NCBI GenBank assembly: GCA_022496185.1
Contig: WTXG01000486.1
Location: forward strand, 1-19,049
Length of the DNA: 19,049 bases
Direction of reading: 5' to 3'
DNA from: Multifurca ochricompacta
Lineage: Eukaryota; Basidiomycota; Agaricomycetes; Russulales; Russulaceae
The notes under the pieces: model-generated
What the model was told of the DNA's origin: nothing
Databases searched by the model: none
What the model saw: only the letters and a program-made list of their open reading frames with translations
Program-made: the position numbers and the translations under genes
Shown: in pieces, positions 17,526-19,049 of the stretch
Layout of the letters: each line of letters opens with the position of its first letter
Numbering within the stretch: the stretch's first letter is position 1

Positions 17526-19049
17526 CGCGACAAGAGCGAAAGAATGAAGAAGAATGAAAAAAGATAGAGCTAGATTTTTTGTTAAAAGGTATGAAGGCCG
17601 AGTTCAGGTTCAAATTGGAGGAAGCAAGGACCCATCTAACCCTCCTCTTCACTCCATGGTAAAATATGAGGGATGGAAAAAGGGTGGGGTGAGGAGTCAT
17701 GCCATGATGGATGCGGCTGGCTGGTGACGGCGCCTCCTGTAATGACCCATTTCCGTGGTTCATATGGCTTGTTTTGTACAGGTGTGATGTTCTACACTTG
17801 GCGGTGCATTTCCGTTTTTTTTTATGTAAACGTAATAATAGTCCCCCCTCTCCCTCGGGGGTTGTCTCACCTTGCGGAACGGAGAATACGAGAGAGAGGT
17901 GCGTTTTGAGTATCTGTCGCGCGTAAAAAGAAAGGCTGGGTGAGCGCGGACTCGACGCGCGGATTCTAATCAATGGGGTCCGTCCCCCATTCTCACCCCT
18001 TTAGTTTCGTTTCTTGATTGTTCTCGAGGAAATTTCTTTTGAATGATTCGAATGGAATTGGGGATAGACTGAGAGACCGGGGTCAGACGGTGTATAGACA
18101 GACAGTGATATACGGCATCGTCGTACAACATTGTGATTGATTTAATCGTAAAGGTCGAGACGTAGATGATCCGAAAACGGCTTGATATGCTATAAGCGCT
18201 GTGTGGCCCATGGGGCTCATTACATCACATCAAATCAAGTCAGGTCAATGCAGTTGAGTTGGTGTTTGGTGTTTGGTCAGTCAAGTAGAATAGAATAGAA
18301 TTAAACTGTCACCCGTTTCCAAATAAAGGCGAGCGAGTGAGGCACTCAAATTCGGATCGGATCGGTAAATTCCGTGAAAGCGAGCGAAAATATGAAAATT
18401 AAAATTAAAATTAAAATGAAAATTAATAAAAAAAACAAATACCAATAAAATACGAAAAGGGTCAAATTAGTCAGATATTCGATTCGGCGTTGGCACAACG
18501 TTTGCGTCATGTTCATGTCAGTACATTCATTCACTTCACGGTGACCCCCATTTCAAACATTCACATTTCCAACGTTGAGTTGGAACCACCGGTCTAGGTC
18601 TCAACATCAAAAAAACTGCGTATGGGGTGGTGAAAGAATTGTTTAAGGGTGCTTTCATGATGATGGGCTGGCGGGAAAGATGTTGCGAGCGCACCCCTCC
18701 ACTCACATCACCGTGGCACTGTGGGCCACGCACCATAACTCCTAAAAGCAACATCAAAAAAAAAAAAGAGAATTTCGTGTATCACACATTTTAATTTGCG
18801 AAGATGGCGGAGGTAAGGGTTACCGGTGATGATAAGCCCGGTGATTTTCAAAGTGTGCCTAGGAGGAATGTTTCCTTTCTCAATCACTCTCAGGCCAGAT
18901 AAGATAACAATTAGGTAGCAGCAGCTTAAGCCTGGAACACCCCCCTACACCCCCCCCTTCACTACTAAAATAAATTTATGATCACCGGTTAAAAAAGAAT
19001 TGACGTGGATTAAACCGACTCCACGCGCACACGTACTTTCTTTCTCCCT
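17526..19049. other. Upstream region of the Ypd1-like gene and right edge, no gene supported
   Basis: The first 60 bases upstream of the Ypd1-like start are CT-rich on the minus strand, as in a leader. No TATA box is clear. At 18286-18300 there is a short TAGAA repeat and at 18395-18416 an AAAATT repeat in an AT-rich block. At 18804 the plus strand has GAAGATGGCGGAG/GTAAGG, which looks like a start codon, two more codons and a donor. It could be a tiny first exon of a gene running off the right edge, but cannot be confirmed. The 17275-17973 minus-strand frame overlaps the Ypd1-like gene and has no motifs. Confidence 0.5.
18395..18416. repeat. Short AAAATT tandem repeat
   Basis: Three or more copies of AAAATT stand in a row within an AT-rich stretch (18380-18470), with decayed copies following. 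Confidence 0.85.

Noticed and set aside
17739..17748. TGTAATGACC also found at the start of the candidate LTR (13381)
   Set aside because: Only the 10-12 bases match; the sequences after it differ, so it is not a second LTR.
17275..17973. Long minus-strand frame upstream of and overlapping the Ypd1-like gene
   Set aside because: It crosses the first intron in another frame, contains Tyr and Ser runs from microsatellites, and matches no family.
18541..18610. Possible tRNA around the GGTGGTTCCAACTC stretch (minus strand)
   Set aside because: The B-box match is poor and no cloverleaf forms.

Overview
The window looks like nuclear DNA of a mushroom-forming basidiomycete (Agaricomycetes). Coding regions are split by many short GT-AG introns. 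Upstream regions are CT-rich with occasional TATA boxes. The gene content is typical of such fungi: a secreted M43 metalloprotease, a small secreted protein and a decayed Goodbye-NACHT-ankyrin (NLR-like) gene. All assignments come from reading the sequence against remembered family features; no database search was run.

Left third (1-5763). A complete seven-exon NOG2 gene (60S ribosome biogenesis GTPase with circularly permuted G motifs) lies on the minus strand at 577-2983. After about 1.6 kb of intergenic DNA a TATA-driven five-exon gene on the plus strand (4656-5763) encodes a secreted M43 (MEP1-type) zinc metalloprotease with intact zinc ligands.

Middle (5764-14959). This is accessory, gene-poor DNA. 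It holds a two-exon gene for a 56-residue small secreted protein (7242-7479, minus), a diverged repeat in two copies (6313-6520 and 7656-7826), and a heavily frameshifted NLR-like pseudogene (8278-10522, minus). A fragment of mitochondrial nad5, readable only with TGA as Trp, is inserted in the pseudogene between its N-terminal domain and its NACHT domain. From about 10.5 to 14.9 kb I find no convincing gene. This stretch has a mirror-image purine/pyrimidine strand bias that flips near 13.1 kb, and a weak candidate LTR.

Right part (14960-17525). Two complete genes lie head to tail on the minus strand. One is MCR1, a mitochondrial NADH-cytochrome b5 reductase. The other is a Ypd1-family phosphorelay (HPt) protein in which the residue aligned with the phospho-accepting histidine is glutamate, with neighbouring Lys and Gly of the HxxKG motif also changed. 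The introns of these two genes are two to three times longer than those of NOG2 and the protease and are full of homopolymers and microsatellites. The last 1.5 kb has no convincing gene.

The strongest candidate for something undescribed is the histidine-less Ypd1-like protein, a possible fungal counterpart of the plant pseudo-phosphotransfer proteins. Next is the nad5 insertion inside the NLR-like pseudogene.
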